Source: Volvox africanus
Lineage: Eukaryota; Chlorophyta; Chlorophyceae; Chlamydomonadales; Volvocaceae
Direction: 5' to 3'
DNA length: 64,000 bases
Assembly: GCA_030268105.1 (NCBI GenBank)
Contig: BSDZ01000039.1
Span: forward strand, 310,001 to 374,000
The position numbers were made by a program, and so were the translations under genes. Shown here piece after piece: positions 32,717 to 44,863 of this stretch (within the stretch, counting starts at the first letter, position 1; each line of letters begins with the position of its first letter). A model generated the notes under the pieces. That model was not told the DNA's origin and ran no database searches. It saw only the letters and a program-made list of their open reading frames with translations.

Positions 32717-33344
32717 CCCTCTCATTCAGTTTGTCCACCCATGCAGCTGTCCCCCCTGCTCATAACGCACGCACCTGAATGATAGATGAAGCAAGAATGG
32801 TGAATTCCAGCGCTGAAGAGCAGGTGCGTGGCTTGCTTGCTTCATATGCGTGGCTTGCTTGTCAGTTCATTCGCAAGATAGGGCAGCATGCCATATGCAT
32901 GCGATATGCCATCATGGCCGCCCCGTGAAGCACATACATGCATGCTTGCTTGCTTATGATGATGGATGGACTCACACATGGAAAGAGCACAACCGCTCCA
33001 CCAAGATCAAGCAGACCTGCATGGGTGCAAAAATGGTTTTAAACACAGTCGTGCAGCGGCGGGTTGGGATGCATGCCAAACCTGTATTGCTTGGGAAACG
33101 AATTCTGCTAGCTAGTAACAGGTGCAAGAGGCACAAGTCAAGCTAGCGGCACAAGTCTAGCTAGTGGCACAAGTCAAGCTAGCGGCACCAATCTAGCTGG
33201 CAGCACCAGTCTAGCTAGCGGCACAAGTCTAGCTAGCGGCACAAATCTAGCTAGCGGCACCAGTCTAGCTGGCGGCACCAGTCTAGCTAGCGGCACCAGT
33301 CTAGCTAGTGGCACCAATCTAGCTGGCGGCACCAGTCTAGCTAG
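32717..33344. repeat. Satellite, segment between C and G
   Basis: A partial monomer from the CTCTCATTCAG point to the 18-bp minisatellite. It is split from the main array by solo LTR G, so it carries no tRNA-like part. No gene is seen. Confidence 0.92.
33130..33344. repeat. 18-bp minisatellite, about 12 units
   Basis: Tandem units of the type GGCACMARTCWAGCTRGY. This is the longest run of the minisatellite that every long satellite monomer carries in shorter form (for example 38656-38780). Confidence 0.92.
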
Positions 33345-33530
33345 TGTTGTACCTCTCCTTCGGGTTTGCTCATAAGTATCTGCGCGTCTGAAGGCTTTTG
33401 ACACCGATGCGCGAGCACTTGCAAGTACAGCAAGGCAAGCGAGAGCAAACAGAGACAGCGGAAGACTTCAAGGCGAAGAGAGATATAACTTACGGTCTTA
33501 CAGATCGGAATGATGCAATGGACGAAATCG

Positions 33531-33571
33531 CATCGGTGTAGAAAGCCTTCAGACGGCTTTCTACACCGATG
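33531..33571. repeat. Perfect 17-bp inverted repeat at the duplication junction of G
   Basis: CATCGGTGTAGAAAGCC, a 7-nt loop, and its exact reverse complement. The right arm is a variant of the sequence that starts the first duplicate (GGCTTTTGACACCGATG). Confidence 0.95.
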
Positions 33572-34940
33572 CGCGAGCACTTGCAAGTACAGCAAGGCAA
33601 GCGAGAGCAAACAGAGACAGCGGAAGACTTCAGGACAAGAAGGGATATAACTTACATTCTTACAGACCGAAGCGATGCAATGGTCGTAATCGCCGTCAGC
33701 ACCGGAAGCAAGCAATCATCACACGGCGGTGATAAGCGAAGTTCAGGCTTAGCTCGGGCTAAGTAAAAGAGTGTTTAGCAATAATAATGTTGAACACACA
33801 AGTGTTCTCCGGTATCGAATGTCTTATCTTACTTAGCCGTCCTCGCATCTGTTATACTCGCAGCATCGCGACGCCGTACAACTCACACAAGGAGGCCGAT
33901 CCTAAGTGTGACAACCCTACTGCGTATAGGTGATGTTCACGTATAACAACCGATAAGCCTTTCCGGCATTCGCATGATGCAAGTGTCCGAATAACGATAT
34001 TCGGTTGCAAGGCATGTATCGTGATGAGTGCGGCACTCTCAACGTGTGCTGTAATGAAGTAATATTATACCAGATAATATTACTTATCGTTCCATAGCAC
34101 GAGCATAATGCACTTCTCGATCGTTCGGGATTTCGTGCATGCTAGGCGGATCAGCCATGATGCGATGTCGCGATATATAATGGTAACATGCCAAAGCAGA
34201 CATAAATGTATGCGAATACATTTATGTCATGCAAGTTCATTCATATGCATAAGTCATTCACTCTGGGAAAAGCCATCCTCCATATTTTTCGTTGGATCCA
34301 TAAAGTCCATATGGACTTCCATAAAACCATATGGACTTCCATAAAACCCATATGGAAGGCAATAATATCCACATACAGCCATGAAAAACGTTTTTAAGTA
34401 GATATGCCCTGTCATGACAGCTTGTGGAAAATTGTTTTTCTGTGACTTGGGGTCGTTAGGGTTCTGGTAGCCTGACACCTTCCATAATCCATTGTCCCAA
34501 TTCCATAAAATACACTTCCTAGTGCAGTGCTTATAGCTTATAACCAGCCTGAGCTCAGGCTAAGATAATAGAGCAACTAGCAATAGTTGAGTTGAACACA
34601 GGAGCGTTCCAAAGCTGAAATGGTATATCAGTTGGATATAGCGATCCATACAAGCAACAATCCCGCTGTTGTAGATGTACTCGGCGGTAGGCTATCGACC
34701 CGCGGTCATACTGTTTGTAGTTCTATACACGCAAGTATATGTGCTGACTCCAGAATGAACTATTCGGACTTCTTTACTATCAGATAATATGTAACTTATA
34801 CTTTCTCGTTATTACGTCAGGCTTCCTAATGTCTGATAGTCTACGTCTCAATAGGTTATGAGCCCCGGTCATCGTTGACTGCGGAGCCTGACATCTTTTG
34901 CCCATTCTAGTGTTGATCTTCGCGTTTATAGGTCTTCACA

Positions 34941-35444
34941 ATGGGAAAGGATAGGCTGGACGAGCCGCTGGACCTACACAACTACTCAACTTGGAAACTA
35001 CGATTCCAATTGTTGTGCGCGGAGCTTGGATACAGTCGCGCCCTGCTACAAGCACCAATTGCAGAGGCGGATGTCATCATCTCCGACAAGGTCAAGAGTG
35101 TGATGGCCAAGAACGTTAAAAACCAGCACCTCCAAACAATTGTTCGGGCGGCAAATGCGAAGGCTGCCTGGGACGCATTGGCGGCTACGTTCGCATCAAC
35201 CTGCAACACGAGAAAGGTAGCACTACGACAGGAGCTAAGTGATTTTAAAATGGCCAATGGAGAGGAGCTGCCAATATATATCAGTCGCGACTACGAGGAA
35301 AATGGCGCTACAAAGGAGATCAACGATCAGCTTATGGTTCCTTCTGAGGACACCTTAAAAGCGCGGAGAAATTTTACTGGTCGTTCACGAGCTACAACGA
35401 TGCCGACGCAAAGATGGAGCGGATTGGCGGTAACTTCACAGTGA
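34941..35444 (+). pseudogene. gag: Ty1/copia gag-like fragment
   Basis: 167 codons from an ATG. Residues 8-110 match the usual copia Gag layout (UBN2/Retrotran_gag family): NYSTWKLRFQ at the start, then a helix-rich middle, AKAAWDALAATFAS, RKVALRQEL and GEELPIYISR. After residue 110 the match ends and the frame seems disturbed: an adjacent frame continues with YWSFTSYNDADAKMERIGG. No zinc knuckle, protease or RT follows. A remnant or a captured fragment rather than an active gene. Confidence 0.6.
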
Positions 35445-35823
35445 ATTCGAACCTTTGCCGCATTTACACGTTGAAAGCTTTTTGACTATGCCTTTATTTA
35501 CTGGGCAGCTCGCGGTGCGGCGCTTTGTAAGTTTGTAGTTCGAGCAAGGTGGATTTCAGCTACATTGATAACAGCTCAGGCGACGTTTTGATAGGTGCTT
35601 TATTGCTATGTTTTGTCAGAGCACCCCATAGCAGTTCAAGGCAATTGATGTGCCTGCCGAGCCATAGACCTCGCCTGTGAGTGGCCTGTGCCTGTCAGCC
35701 GCACGTTATCTCATGGAGAACTCTTGTTAGGAAACGCTAACGATGCAAGAGGTGGCGTTCTCTTGGTGAGAACAACTTTGTTTTGTGCAGTTCAGAGTAC
35801 TGCATAATTGCAGCTTCTAATTA

Positions 35824-36150
35824 ATGGTGGCCAAGCGCGTGGTAGGGGGGCATCAACTGGACGGCGGGGCATGCATCAGGCAGCAAGTAACCGCCACCGT
35901 ACAGGGGGTGACGCAGAGGAGGAGGACGAATACTGAGGGGGAGGCGGCAAGTGCGGACACCTCTGCAAGTAGCGGCGATATGGCACCATCATCGGGGGTC
36001 TCAAGTGGCACGGGAAGCAGTGGGGGCAATGCACATCAACCGGTATTGAGGTCCTCACGCCGGGGTACCAGAGGAATCGTGGTGTCTGACGAGATAAGAC
36101 TCCGACCTTGCTTTCCTTATTTGTGGCAGTGTGGATTGCGGTTACAATAA
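35824..36150 (+). pseudogene. Ser/Gly-rich ORF, possible copia integrase-RT linker remnant
   Basis: 108 codons with a low-complexity Ser/Gly/Thr stretch followed by PVLRSSRRGTRG. A Ser-rich linker ending in an LRRSTR-like basic motif is usual between integrase and RT of copia elements. The resemblance is short, so the call is weak; no flanking pol domain is visible. Confidence 0.3.
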
Positions 36151-37108
36151 CCTTTACTTGTAGCAGTATGTATTTAGATAGTTACAAAATAGAGAGCATC
36201 ATTAGGTGACGATAGATAGGTATGAAGGTAGTTAGTTAGTTAGGGTTTTAGGTATGTAGATAGGTGGCCAGAGATACCCTATCTACATATCATGCATATT
36301 ATTGGTTGGCCGAATAATAATAGGACACGAAGCTAATGACAGTATGTGATGCTGAATAATCGCCGTATTTTGCATGCAAAATGAACGCTTCCTTTTGTGC
36401 CCTCCATGCCAGCCATTGTAACTTTCCATAAAATGCCGTTTCCATACCATAAAATGCCTTCCATAAAATATCTTCCATAACCTGGTGGCAGGATTATGGA
36501 TTCCATATCAAAATAATATGGAGGCCACTTTATGGAAAAGGACGCTGGATTTTATGGAAGCTGGACCCCCCTGTTTTCCCAGAAAGATTCATGCGTTCAT
36601 CAAGACAGCACTTCGCCTCGTAGTGTCGCATCAACCTACTCATCGGCGGGAAACGAACCGTGGCACAACAGCTAGCGGCACAAGTCTAGCTAGCCACATG
36701 TGCCACTTGCTAGCCTGCCCGCTTGATGGTGCAGATGTGTAGATACTACAAGCAAACCATTGGAAGGTCAAAAGAACATCACGCATGCGCCGTCTGGTTG
36801 ATGCACCTGGTTGAACTGTCAGTAGTGGCTATCCATGCAAGCCACAGCTGTGTTTCTGTCATATGCATGCATGCACCATCTATCTGTCTTTTCCGGATGA
36901 CGTAGGACACACACGCTGCAACATGATGGATCTCTCTGCCACCAGATCCAGATGTGATGTGATGCGATGTGATTTGGTTGAGACCAGTGCATGAGGCCTT
37001 GTGCAAGCTTACAGCGAAGATGTGATCCTTCAGATTTTCCTGCGGCAACGTGAGAGCCCACACATTGATGAGCATCCTGGATGAGCGTTCTGCTCAGCCG
37101 CGCAGGCA

Positions 37109-37179
37109 GCTCACGCTGCGTTTTGCACTCAGGTCGGCGGATTCAGAGTCCACAGTGCTAACCACTACACCACGCGAGC
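37109..37179 (-). tRNA. tRNA-Gln(CUG)-like, satellite copy 1
   Basis: 71 nt. Acceptor GCTCGCG pairs with CGTGAGC (one G-U), D arm GTG...CAC with GTAGTGGTTA, anticodon stem GTGGA/TCCGC around the loop CTCTGAA (anticodon CUG). The A-box region matches eukaryotic tRNA-Gln. The T arm is damaged: stem CTGAG/CGCAG has an A-G mismatch and the loop is TGCAAAA instead of TTCAAAT. No encoded CCA. A poor substrate for function; probably a pseudogene that defines the satellite. Confidence 0.6.
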
Positions 37180-37422
37180 GTATCATGGGATGAGAAGCTG
37201 TCCAACCACACACTCACACCTGTTCCGCAGCAGAGCTCCATCGTTGAGCACCGCCCTCCCCTCTCATTCAGTTTGTCCACCCATGCAGCTGTCCCCCCTG
37301 CTCATAACGCACGCACCTGAATGATAGATGAAGCAAGAATGGTGAATTCCAGCGCTGAAGAGCAGGTGCGTGGCTTGCTTGCTTCATATGCGTGGCTTGC
37401 TTGTCAGTTCATTCGCAAGATA

Positions 37423-37465
37423 GGGCGGCATGCCATATGCATGCGATATGCCATCATGGCCGCCC
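37423..37465. repeat. Satellite hairpin (example copy)
   Basis: GGGCGGCATG pairs with CATGGCCGCCC (one bulged C) around a core rich in CATATGCATG. The same 43-nt element is found in every complete monomer. Confidence 0.8.
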
Positions 37466-38072
37466 CGTGAAGCACATACATGCATGCTTGCTTGCTTATG
37501 ATGATGGATGGACTCACACATGGAAAGAGCACAACCGCTCCACCAAGATCAAGCAGACCTGCATGGGTGCAAAAATGGTTTTAAACACAGTCGTGCAGCG
37601 GCGGCACACAAATCTAGCTGGCGGCACCAGTCTAGCTGGCGGCACAAGTCTAGCTAGCCACATGTGCCACTTGCTAGCCTGCCTGCTTGATGGTGCAGAC
37701 GTGTAGATACTACAAGCAAACCATTGGAAGGTCAAAAGAACATCACGCATGCGCCGTCTGGTTGATGCACCTGGTTGAACTGTCAGTAGTGGCTATCCAT
37801 GCAAGCCACAGCTGTGTTTCTGTCATATGCATGCATGCACCATCTATCTGTCTTTTCCGGATGACGTAGGACACACACGCTGCAACATGATGGATCTGTC
37901 TGCCACCAGATCCCGATGTGATGTGATGCGATGTGATTTGGTTGAGACCAGTGCATGAGGCAATGTGCAAGCTTACAGCCAAGATGTGATCCTTCAGATT
38001 TTCCTGCGGCAACGTGAGAGCCCACACATTGATGAGCATCCTGGATGAGCGTTCTGCTCAGCCGCACAGGCA

Positions 38073-38143
38073 GCTCACGCTGCGTTTTGTACTCAGGTCG
38101 GCGGATTCAGAGTCCACAGTGCTAACCACTACACCACGCGAGC
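38073..38143 (-). tRNA. tRNA-Gln(CUG)-like, satellite copy 2
   Basis: Same cloverleaf as copy 1 with T loop TACAAAA, the commonest state in the array. Confidence 0.55.
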
Positions 38144-39225
38144 GTATCATGGGATGACAACCTGTCCAACCACACACTCACACCTGTTCCGCAGCAGAGC
38201 TCCATCGTTGAGCACCGCCCTCCCCTCTCATTCAGTTTGTCCACCCATGCAGCTGTCCCCCCTGCTCATAACGCACGCACCTGAATGATAGATGAAGCAA
38301 GAATGGTGAATTCCAGCGCTGAAGAGCAGGTGTGTGGCTTGCTTGCTTCATATGCGTGGCTTGCTTGTCAGTTCATTCACAAGATAGGGCGGCATGCCAT
38401 ATGCATGCGATATGCCATCATGGCCGCCCCGTGAAGCACATACATGCATGCTTGCTTGCTTATGATGATGGATGGACTCACACATGGAAATAGCACAACC
38501 GCTCCACCAAGATCAAGCAGACCTGCATGGGTGCAAAAATGGTTTTAAACACAGTCGTGCAGCGGCGGGTTGGGATGCATGCCACACCTGTATTGCTTGG
38601 GAAACGAATTCTGCTAGCTAGCAACAAGTGCAAGAGGCACAAGTCAAGCAAGCGGCACAAGTCTAGCTAGTGGCACAAGTCTAGCTAGCGGCACAAGTCT
38701 AGCTAGTGGCACAAGTCAAGCTAGTGGCACCAATCTAGCTGGCGGCACCAGTCTAGCTAGCGGCACCAGTCTAGCTAGCCACATGTGCCACTTGCTAGCC
38801 TGCCCGCTTGATGGTGCAGACGTTCTACACTTCTAGCTAGCCACATGTGCCACTTCTAGATACTACAAGCAAACCATCGGAAGGTCAAAAGAACATCACG
38901 CATGCGCCGTCTGGTTGATGCACCTGGTTGAACTGTCAGTAGTGGCTATCCATGCAAGCCACAGCTGTGTTTCTGTCATATGCATGCATGCACCATCTAT
39001 CTGTCTTTTCCGGATGACGTAGGACACACACGCTGCAACATGATGGATCTCTCTGCCACCAGATCCCGATGTGATGTGATGCGATGTGATTTGGTTGAGA
39101 CCAGTGCATGAGGCCTTGTGCAAGCTTACAGCCAAGATGTGATCCTTCAGATTTTCCTGCGGCAATGTGAGAGCCCACACATTGATGAGCATCCTGGATG
39201 AGCGTTCTGCTCAGCCGCACAGGCA

Positions 39226-39296
39226 GCTCACGCTGCGTTTTGTACTCAGGTCGGCGGATTCAGAGTCCACAGTGCTAACCACTACACCACGCGAGC
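39226..39296 (-). tRNA. tRNA-Gln(CUG)-like, satellite copy 3
   Basis: T loop TACAAAA; long-monomer half of the first 2240-bp dimer. Confidence 0.55.
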
Positions 39297-40312
39297 GTAT
39301 CATGGGATGACAACCTGTCCAACCACACACTCACACCTGTTCCGCAGCAGAGCTCCATCGTTGAGCACCGCCCTCCCCTCTCATTCAGTTTGTCCACCCA
39401 TGCAGCTGTCCCCCCTGCTCATAACGCACGCACCTGAATGATAGATGAAGCAAGAATGGTGAATTCCAGCGCTGAAGAGCAGGTGCGTGGCTTGCTTGCT
39501 TCATATGCGTGGCTTGCTTGTCAGTTCATTTGCAAGATAGGGCGGCATGCCATATGCATGCGATATGCCATCATGGCCGCCCCGTGAAGCACATACATGC
39601 ATGCTTGCTTGCTTATGATGATGGATGGACTCACACATGAAGAGAGCACAACCGCTCCACCAAGATCAAGCAGACCTGCATGGGTGCAAAAATGGTTTTA
39701 AACACAGTCGTGCAGCGGCGGGTTGGGATGCATGCCACACCTGTATTGCTTGGGAAACGAATTCTGCTAGCTAGCAACAGGTGCAAGAGGCACAAGTCAA
39801 GCTAGCGGCACAAGTCTAGCTAGTGGCACAAGTCAAGCTAGCGGCACACAAATCTAGCTGGCGGCACCAGTCTAGCTAGCGGCACAAGTCTAGCTAGCCA
39901 AATGTGCCACTTGCTAGCCTGCCCGCTTGATGGTGCAGACGTGTAGATACTACAAGCAAACCATTGGAAGGTCAAAAGAACATCACGCATGCGCCGTCTG
40001 GTTGATGCACCTGGTTGAACTGTCAGTAGTGGCTATCCATGCAAGCCACAGCTGTGTTTCTGTCATATGCATGCATGCACCATCTATCTGTCTTTTCCGG
40101 ATGACGTAGGACACACACGCTGCAACATGATGGATCTCTCTGCCACCAGATCCAGATGTGATGTGATGCGATGTGATTTGGTTGAGACCAGTGCATGAGG
40201 CCATGTGCAAGCTTACAGCCAAGATGTGATCCTTCAGATTTTCCTGCGGCAATGTGAGAGCCCACACATTGATGAGCATCCTGGATGAGCGTTCTGCTCA
40301 GCCGCACAGGCA

Positions 40313-40383
40313 GCTCACGCTGCGTTTTGTACTCAGGTCGGCGGATTCAGAGTCCACAGTGCTAACCACTACACCACGCGAGC
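40313..40383 (-). tRNA. tRNA-Gln(CUG)-like, satellite copy 4
   Basis: T loop TACAAAA; 2240 bp after copy 2 and identical to it. Confidence 0.55.
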
Positions 40384-41465
40384 GTATCATGGGATGACAA
40401 CCTGTCCAACCACACACTCACACCTGTTCCGCAGCAGAGCTCCATCGTTGAGCACCGCCCTCCCCTCTCATTCAGTTTGTCCACCCATGCAGCTGTCCCC
40501 CCTGCTCATAACGCACGCACCTGAATGATAGATGAAGCAAGAATGGTGAATTCCAGCGCTGAAGAGCAGGTGTGTGGCTTGCTTGCTTCATATGCGTGGC
40601 TTGCTTGTCAGTTCATTCACAAGATAGGGCGGCATGCCATATGCATGCGATATGCCATCATGGCCGCCCCGTGAAGCACATACATGCATGCTTGCTTGCT
40701 TATGATGATGGATGGACTCACACATGGAAATAGCACAACCGCTCCACCAAGATCAAGCAGACCTGCATGGGTGCAAAAATGGTTTTAAACACAGTCGTGC
40801 AGCGGCGGGTTGGGATGCATGCCACACCTGTATTGCTTGGGAAACGAATTCTGCTAGCTAGCAACAAGTGCAAGAGGCACAAGTCAAGCAAGCGGCACAA
40901 GTCTAGCTAGTGGCACAAGTCTAGCTAGCGGCACAAGTCTAGCTAGTGGCACAAGTCAAGCTAGTGGCACCAATCTAGCTGGCGGCACCAGTCTAGCTAG
41001 CGGCACCAGTCTAGCTAGCCACATGTGCCACTTGCTAGCCTGCCCGCTTGATGGTGCAGACGTTCTACACTTCTAGCTAGCCACATGTGCCACTTCTAGA
41101 TACTACAAGCAAACCATCGGAAGGTCAAAAGAACATCACGCATGCGCCGTCTGGTTGATGCACCTGGTTGAACTGTCAGTAGTGGCTATCCATGCAAGCC
41201 ACAGCTGTGTTTCTGTCATATGCATGCATGCACCATCTATCTGTCTTTTCCGGATGACGTAGGACACACACGCTGCAACATGATGGATCTCTCTGCCACC
41301 AGATCCCGATGTGATGTGATGCGATGTGATTTGGTTGAGACCAGTGCATGAGGCCTTGTGCAAGCTTACAGCCAAGATGTGATCCTTCAGATTTTCCTGC
41401 GGCAATGTGAGAGCCCACACATTGATGAGCATCCTGGATGAGCGTTCTGCTCAGCCGCACAGGCA

Positions 41466-41536
41466 GCTCACGCTGCGTTTTGTACTCAGGTCGGCGGATT
41501 CAGAGTCCACAGTGCTAACCACTACACCACGCGAGC
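41466..41536 (-). tRNA. tRNA-Gln(CUG)-like, satellite copy 5
   Basis: T loop TACAAAA; 2240 bp after copy 3. Confidence 0.55.
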
Positions 41537-42552
41537 GTATCATGGGATGACAACCTGTCCAACCACACACTCACACCTGTTCCGCAGCAGAGCTCCATCG
41601 TTGAGCACCGCCCTCCCCTCTCATTCAGTTTGTCCACCCATGCAGCTGTCCCCCCTGCTCATAACGCACGCACCTGAATGATAGATGAAGCAAGAATGGT
41701 GAATTCCAGCGCTGAAGAGCAGGTGCGTGGCTTGCTTGCTTCATATGCGTGGCTTGCTTGTCAGTTCATTTGCAAGATAGGGCGGCATGCCATATGCATG
41801 CGATATGCCATCATGGCCGCCCCGTGAAGCACATACATGCATGCTTGCTTGCTTATGATGATGGATGGACTCACACATGAAGAGAGCACAACCGCTCCAC
41901 CAAGATCAAGCAGACCTGCATGGGTGCAAAAATGGTTTTAAACACAGTCGTGCAGCGGCGGGTTGGGATGCATGCCACACCTGTATTGCTTGGGAAACGA
42001 ATTCTGCTAGCTAGCAACAGGTGCAAGAGGCACAAGTCAAGCTAGCGGCACAAGTCTAGCTAGTGGCACAAGTCAAGCTAGCGGCACACAAATCTAGCTG
42101 GCGGCACCAGTCTAGCTAGCGGCACAAGTCTAGCTAGCCAAATGTGCCACTTGCTAGCCTGCCCGCTTGATGGTGCAGACGTGTAGATACTACAAGCAAA
42201 CCATTGGAAGGTCAAAAGAACATCACGCATGCGCCGTCTGGTTGATGCACCTGGTTGAACTGTCAGTAGTGGCTATCCATGCAAGCCACAGCTGTGTTTC
42301 TGTCATATGCATGCATGCACCATCTATCTGTCTTTTCCGGATGACGTAGGACACACACGCTGCAACATGATGGATCTCTCTGCCACCAGATCCAGATGTG
42401 ATGTGATGCGATGTGATTTGGTTGAGACCAGTGCATGAGGCCATGTGCAAGCTTACAGCCAAGATGTGATCCTTCAGATTTTCCTGCGGCAATGTGAGAG
42501 CCCACACATTGATGAGCATCCTGGATGAGCGTTCTGCTCAGCCGCACAGGCA

Positions 42553-42623
42553 GCTCACGCTGCGTTTTGTACTCAGGTCGGCGGATTCAGAGTCCACAGT
42601 GCTAACCACTACACCACGCGAGC
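42553..42623 (-). tRNA. tRNA-Gln(CUG)-like, satellite copy 6
   Basis: T loop TACAAAA; start of the third dimer. Confidence 0.55.
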
Positions 42624-43705
42624 GTATCATGGGATGACAACCTGTCCAACCACACACTCACACCTGTTCCGCAGCAGAGCTCCATCGTTGAGCACCGCCC
42701 TCCCCTCTCATTCAGTTTGTCCACCCATGCAGCTGTCCCCCCTGCTCATAACGCACGCACCTGAATGATAGATGAAGCAAGAATGGTGAATTCCAGCGCT
42801 GAAGAGCAGGTGTGTGGCTTGCTTGCTTCATATGCGTGGCTTGCTTGTCAGTTCATTTGCAAGATAGGGCGGCATGCCATATGCATGCGATATGCCATCA
42901 TGGCCGCCCCGTGAAGCACATACATGCATGCTTGCTTGCTTATGATGATGGATGGACTCACACATGGAAATAGCACAACCGCTCCACCAAGATCAAGCAG
43001 ACCTGCATGGGTGCAAAAATGGTTTTAAACACAGTCGTGCAGCGGCGGGTTGGGATGCATGCCACACCTGTATTGCTTGGGAAACGAATTCTGCTAGCTA
43101 GCAACAAGTGCAAGAGGCACAAGTCAAGCAAGCGGCACAAGTCTAGCTAGTGGCACAAGTCTAGCTAGCGGCACAAGTCTAGCTAGTGGCACAAGTCAAG
43201 CTAGTGGCACCAATCTAGCTGGCGGCACCAGTCTAGCTAGCGGCACCAGTCTAGCTAGCCACATGTGCCACTTGCTAGCCTGCCCGCTTGATGGTGCAGA
43301 CGTTCTACACTTCTAGCTAGCCACATGTGCCACTTCTAGATACTACAAGCAAACCATCGGAAGGTCAAAAGAACATCACGCATGCGCCGTCTGGTTGATG
43401 CACCTGGTTGAACTGTCAGTAGTGGCTATCCATGCAAGCCACAGCTGTGTTTCTGTCATATGCATGCATGCACCATCTATCTGTCTTTTCCGGATGACGT
43501 AGGACACACACGCTGCAACATGATGGATCTCTCTGCCACCAGATCCCGATGTGATGTGATGCGATGTGATTTGGTTGAGACCAGTGCATGAGGCCTTGTG
43601 CAAGCTTACAGCCAAGATGTGATCCTTCAGATTTTCCTGCGGCAATGTGAGAGCCCACACATTGATGAGCATCCTGGATGAGCGTTCTGCTCAGCCGCAC
43701 AGGCA

Positions 43706-43776
43706 GCTCACGCTGCGTTTTGTACTCAGGTCGGCGGATTCAGAGTCCACAGTGCTAACCACTACACCACGCGAGC
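43706..43776 (-). tRNA. tRNA-Gln(CUG)-like, satellite copy 7
   Basis: T loop TACAAAA; second half of the third dimer. Confidence 0.55.
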
Positions 43777-44792
43777 GTATCATGGGATGACAACCTGTCC
43801 AACCACACACTCACACCTGTTCCGCAGCAGAGCTCCATCGTTGAGCACCGCCCTCCCCTCTCATTCAGTTTGTCCACCCATGCAGCTGTCCCCCCTGCTC
43901 ATAACGCACGCACCTGAATGATAGATGAAGCAAGAATGGTGAATTCCAGCGCTGAAGAGCAGGTGCGTGGCTTGCTTGCTTCATATGCGTGGCTTGCTTG
44001 TCAGTTCATTTGCAAGATAGGGCGGCATGCCATATGCATGCGATATGCCATCATGGCCGCCCCGTGAAGCACATACATGCATGCTTGCTTGCTTATGATG
44101 ATGGATGGACTCACACATGAAGAGAGCACAACCGCTCCACCAAGATCAAGCAGACCTGCATGGGTGCAAAAATGGTTTTAAACACAGTCGTGCAGCGGCG
44201 GGTTGGGATGCATGCCACACCTGTATTGCTTGGGAAACGAATTCTGCTAGCTAGCAACAGGTGCAAGAGGCACAAGTCAAGCTAGCGGCACAAGTCTAGC
44301 TAGTGGCACAAGTCAAGCTAGCGGCACACAAATCTAGCTGGCGGCACCAGTCTAGCTAGCGGCACAAGTCTAGCTAGCCAAATGTGCCACTTGCTAGCCT
44401 GCCCGCTTGATGGTGCAGACGTGTAGATACTACAAGCAAACCATTGGAAGGTCAAAAGAACATCACGCATGCGCCGTCTGGTTGATGCACCTGGTTGAAC
44501 TGTCAGTAGTGGCTATCCATGCAAGCCACAGCTGTGTTTCTGTCATATGCATGCATGCACCATCTATCTGTCTTTTCCGGATGACGTAGGACACACACGC
44601 TGCAACATGATGGATCTCTCTGCCACCAGATCCAGATGTGATGTGATGCGATGTGATTTGGTTGAGACCAGTGCATGAGGCCATGTGCAAGCTTACAGCC
44701 AAGATGTGATCCTTCAGATTTTCCTGCGGCAATGTGAGAGCCCACACATTGATGAGCATCCTGGATGAGCGTTCTGCTCAGCCGCACAGGCA

Positions 44793-44863
44793 GCTCACGC
44801 TGCGTTTTGTACTCAGGTCGGCGGATTCAGAGTCCACAGTGCTAACCACTACACCACGCGAGC
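44793..44863 (-). tRNA. tRNA-Gln(CUG)-like, satellite copy 8
   Basis: T loop TACAAAA; opens the partial fourth dimer. Confidence 0.55.

Larger units (their letters stand above)
34261..36586. mobile_element. Insert H in LTR G: unclassified element with short inverted ends and copia remnants
   Basis: 2.3 kb of sequence absent from other LTR copies. TCTGGGAAAA at 34262-34271 matches the inverted copy at 36574-36583, and ATTCA is found on both sides as a possible target duplication. Subterminal copies of TCCATAAAA in both orientations are clustered at 34300-34370 and 36420-36560, as often seen where transposases bind. It contains a copia gag-like ORF (34941-35444), a perfect palindrome AGCCTGAGCTCAGGCT (near 34550) and a Ser/Gly-rich ORF (35824-36150). 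The stretches 34372-34940 and 36151-36420 show no gene. Confidence 0.5.
33345..36670 (-). mobile_element. Solo LTR G in the satellite, interrupted by insert H
   Basis: An LTR of the A/D/E/F family (TGTTGTACCTCTCC to GTGGCACAACA on the plus strand) without internal element sequence, flanked by GCTAG (33340-33344 and 36671-36675). LTR sequence covers 33345-34260 and 36587-36670, about 1.0 kb; the rest is insert H. It is longer than a normal LTR because about 162 bp are duplicated (from 33406 and from 33568). Confidence 0.88.

Noticed and set aside
34941..36150. An intact copia element in insert H
   Set aside because: Only gag-like and perhaps linker parts are visible; no protease, integrase core, RT or LTR pair can be found.
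36228..36260. Telomere-like run (TTAGTTAGTTAGGGTTTTAGG)
   Set aside because: Only a few irregular units in insert H; not a telomeric tract.
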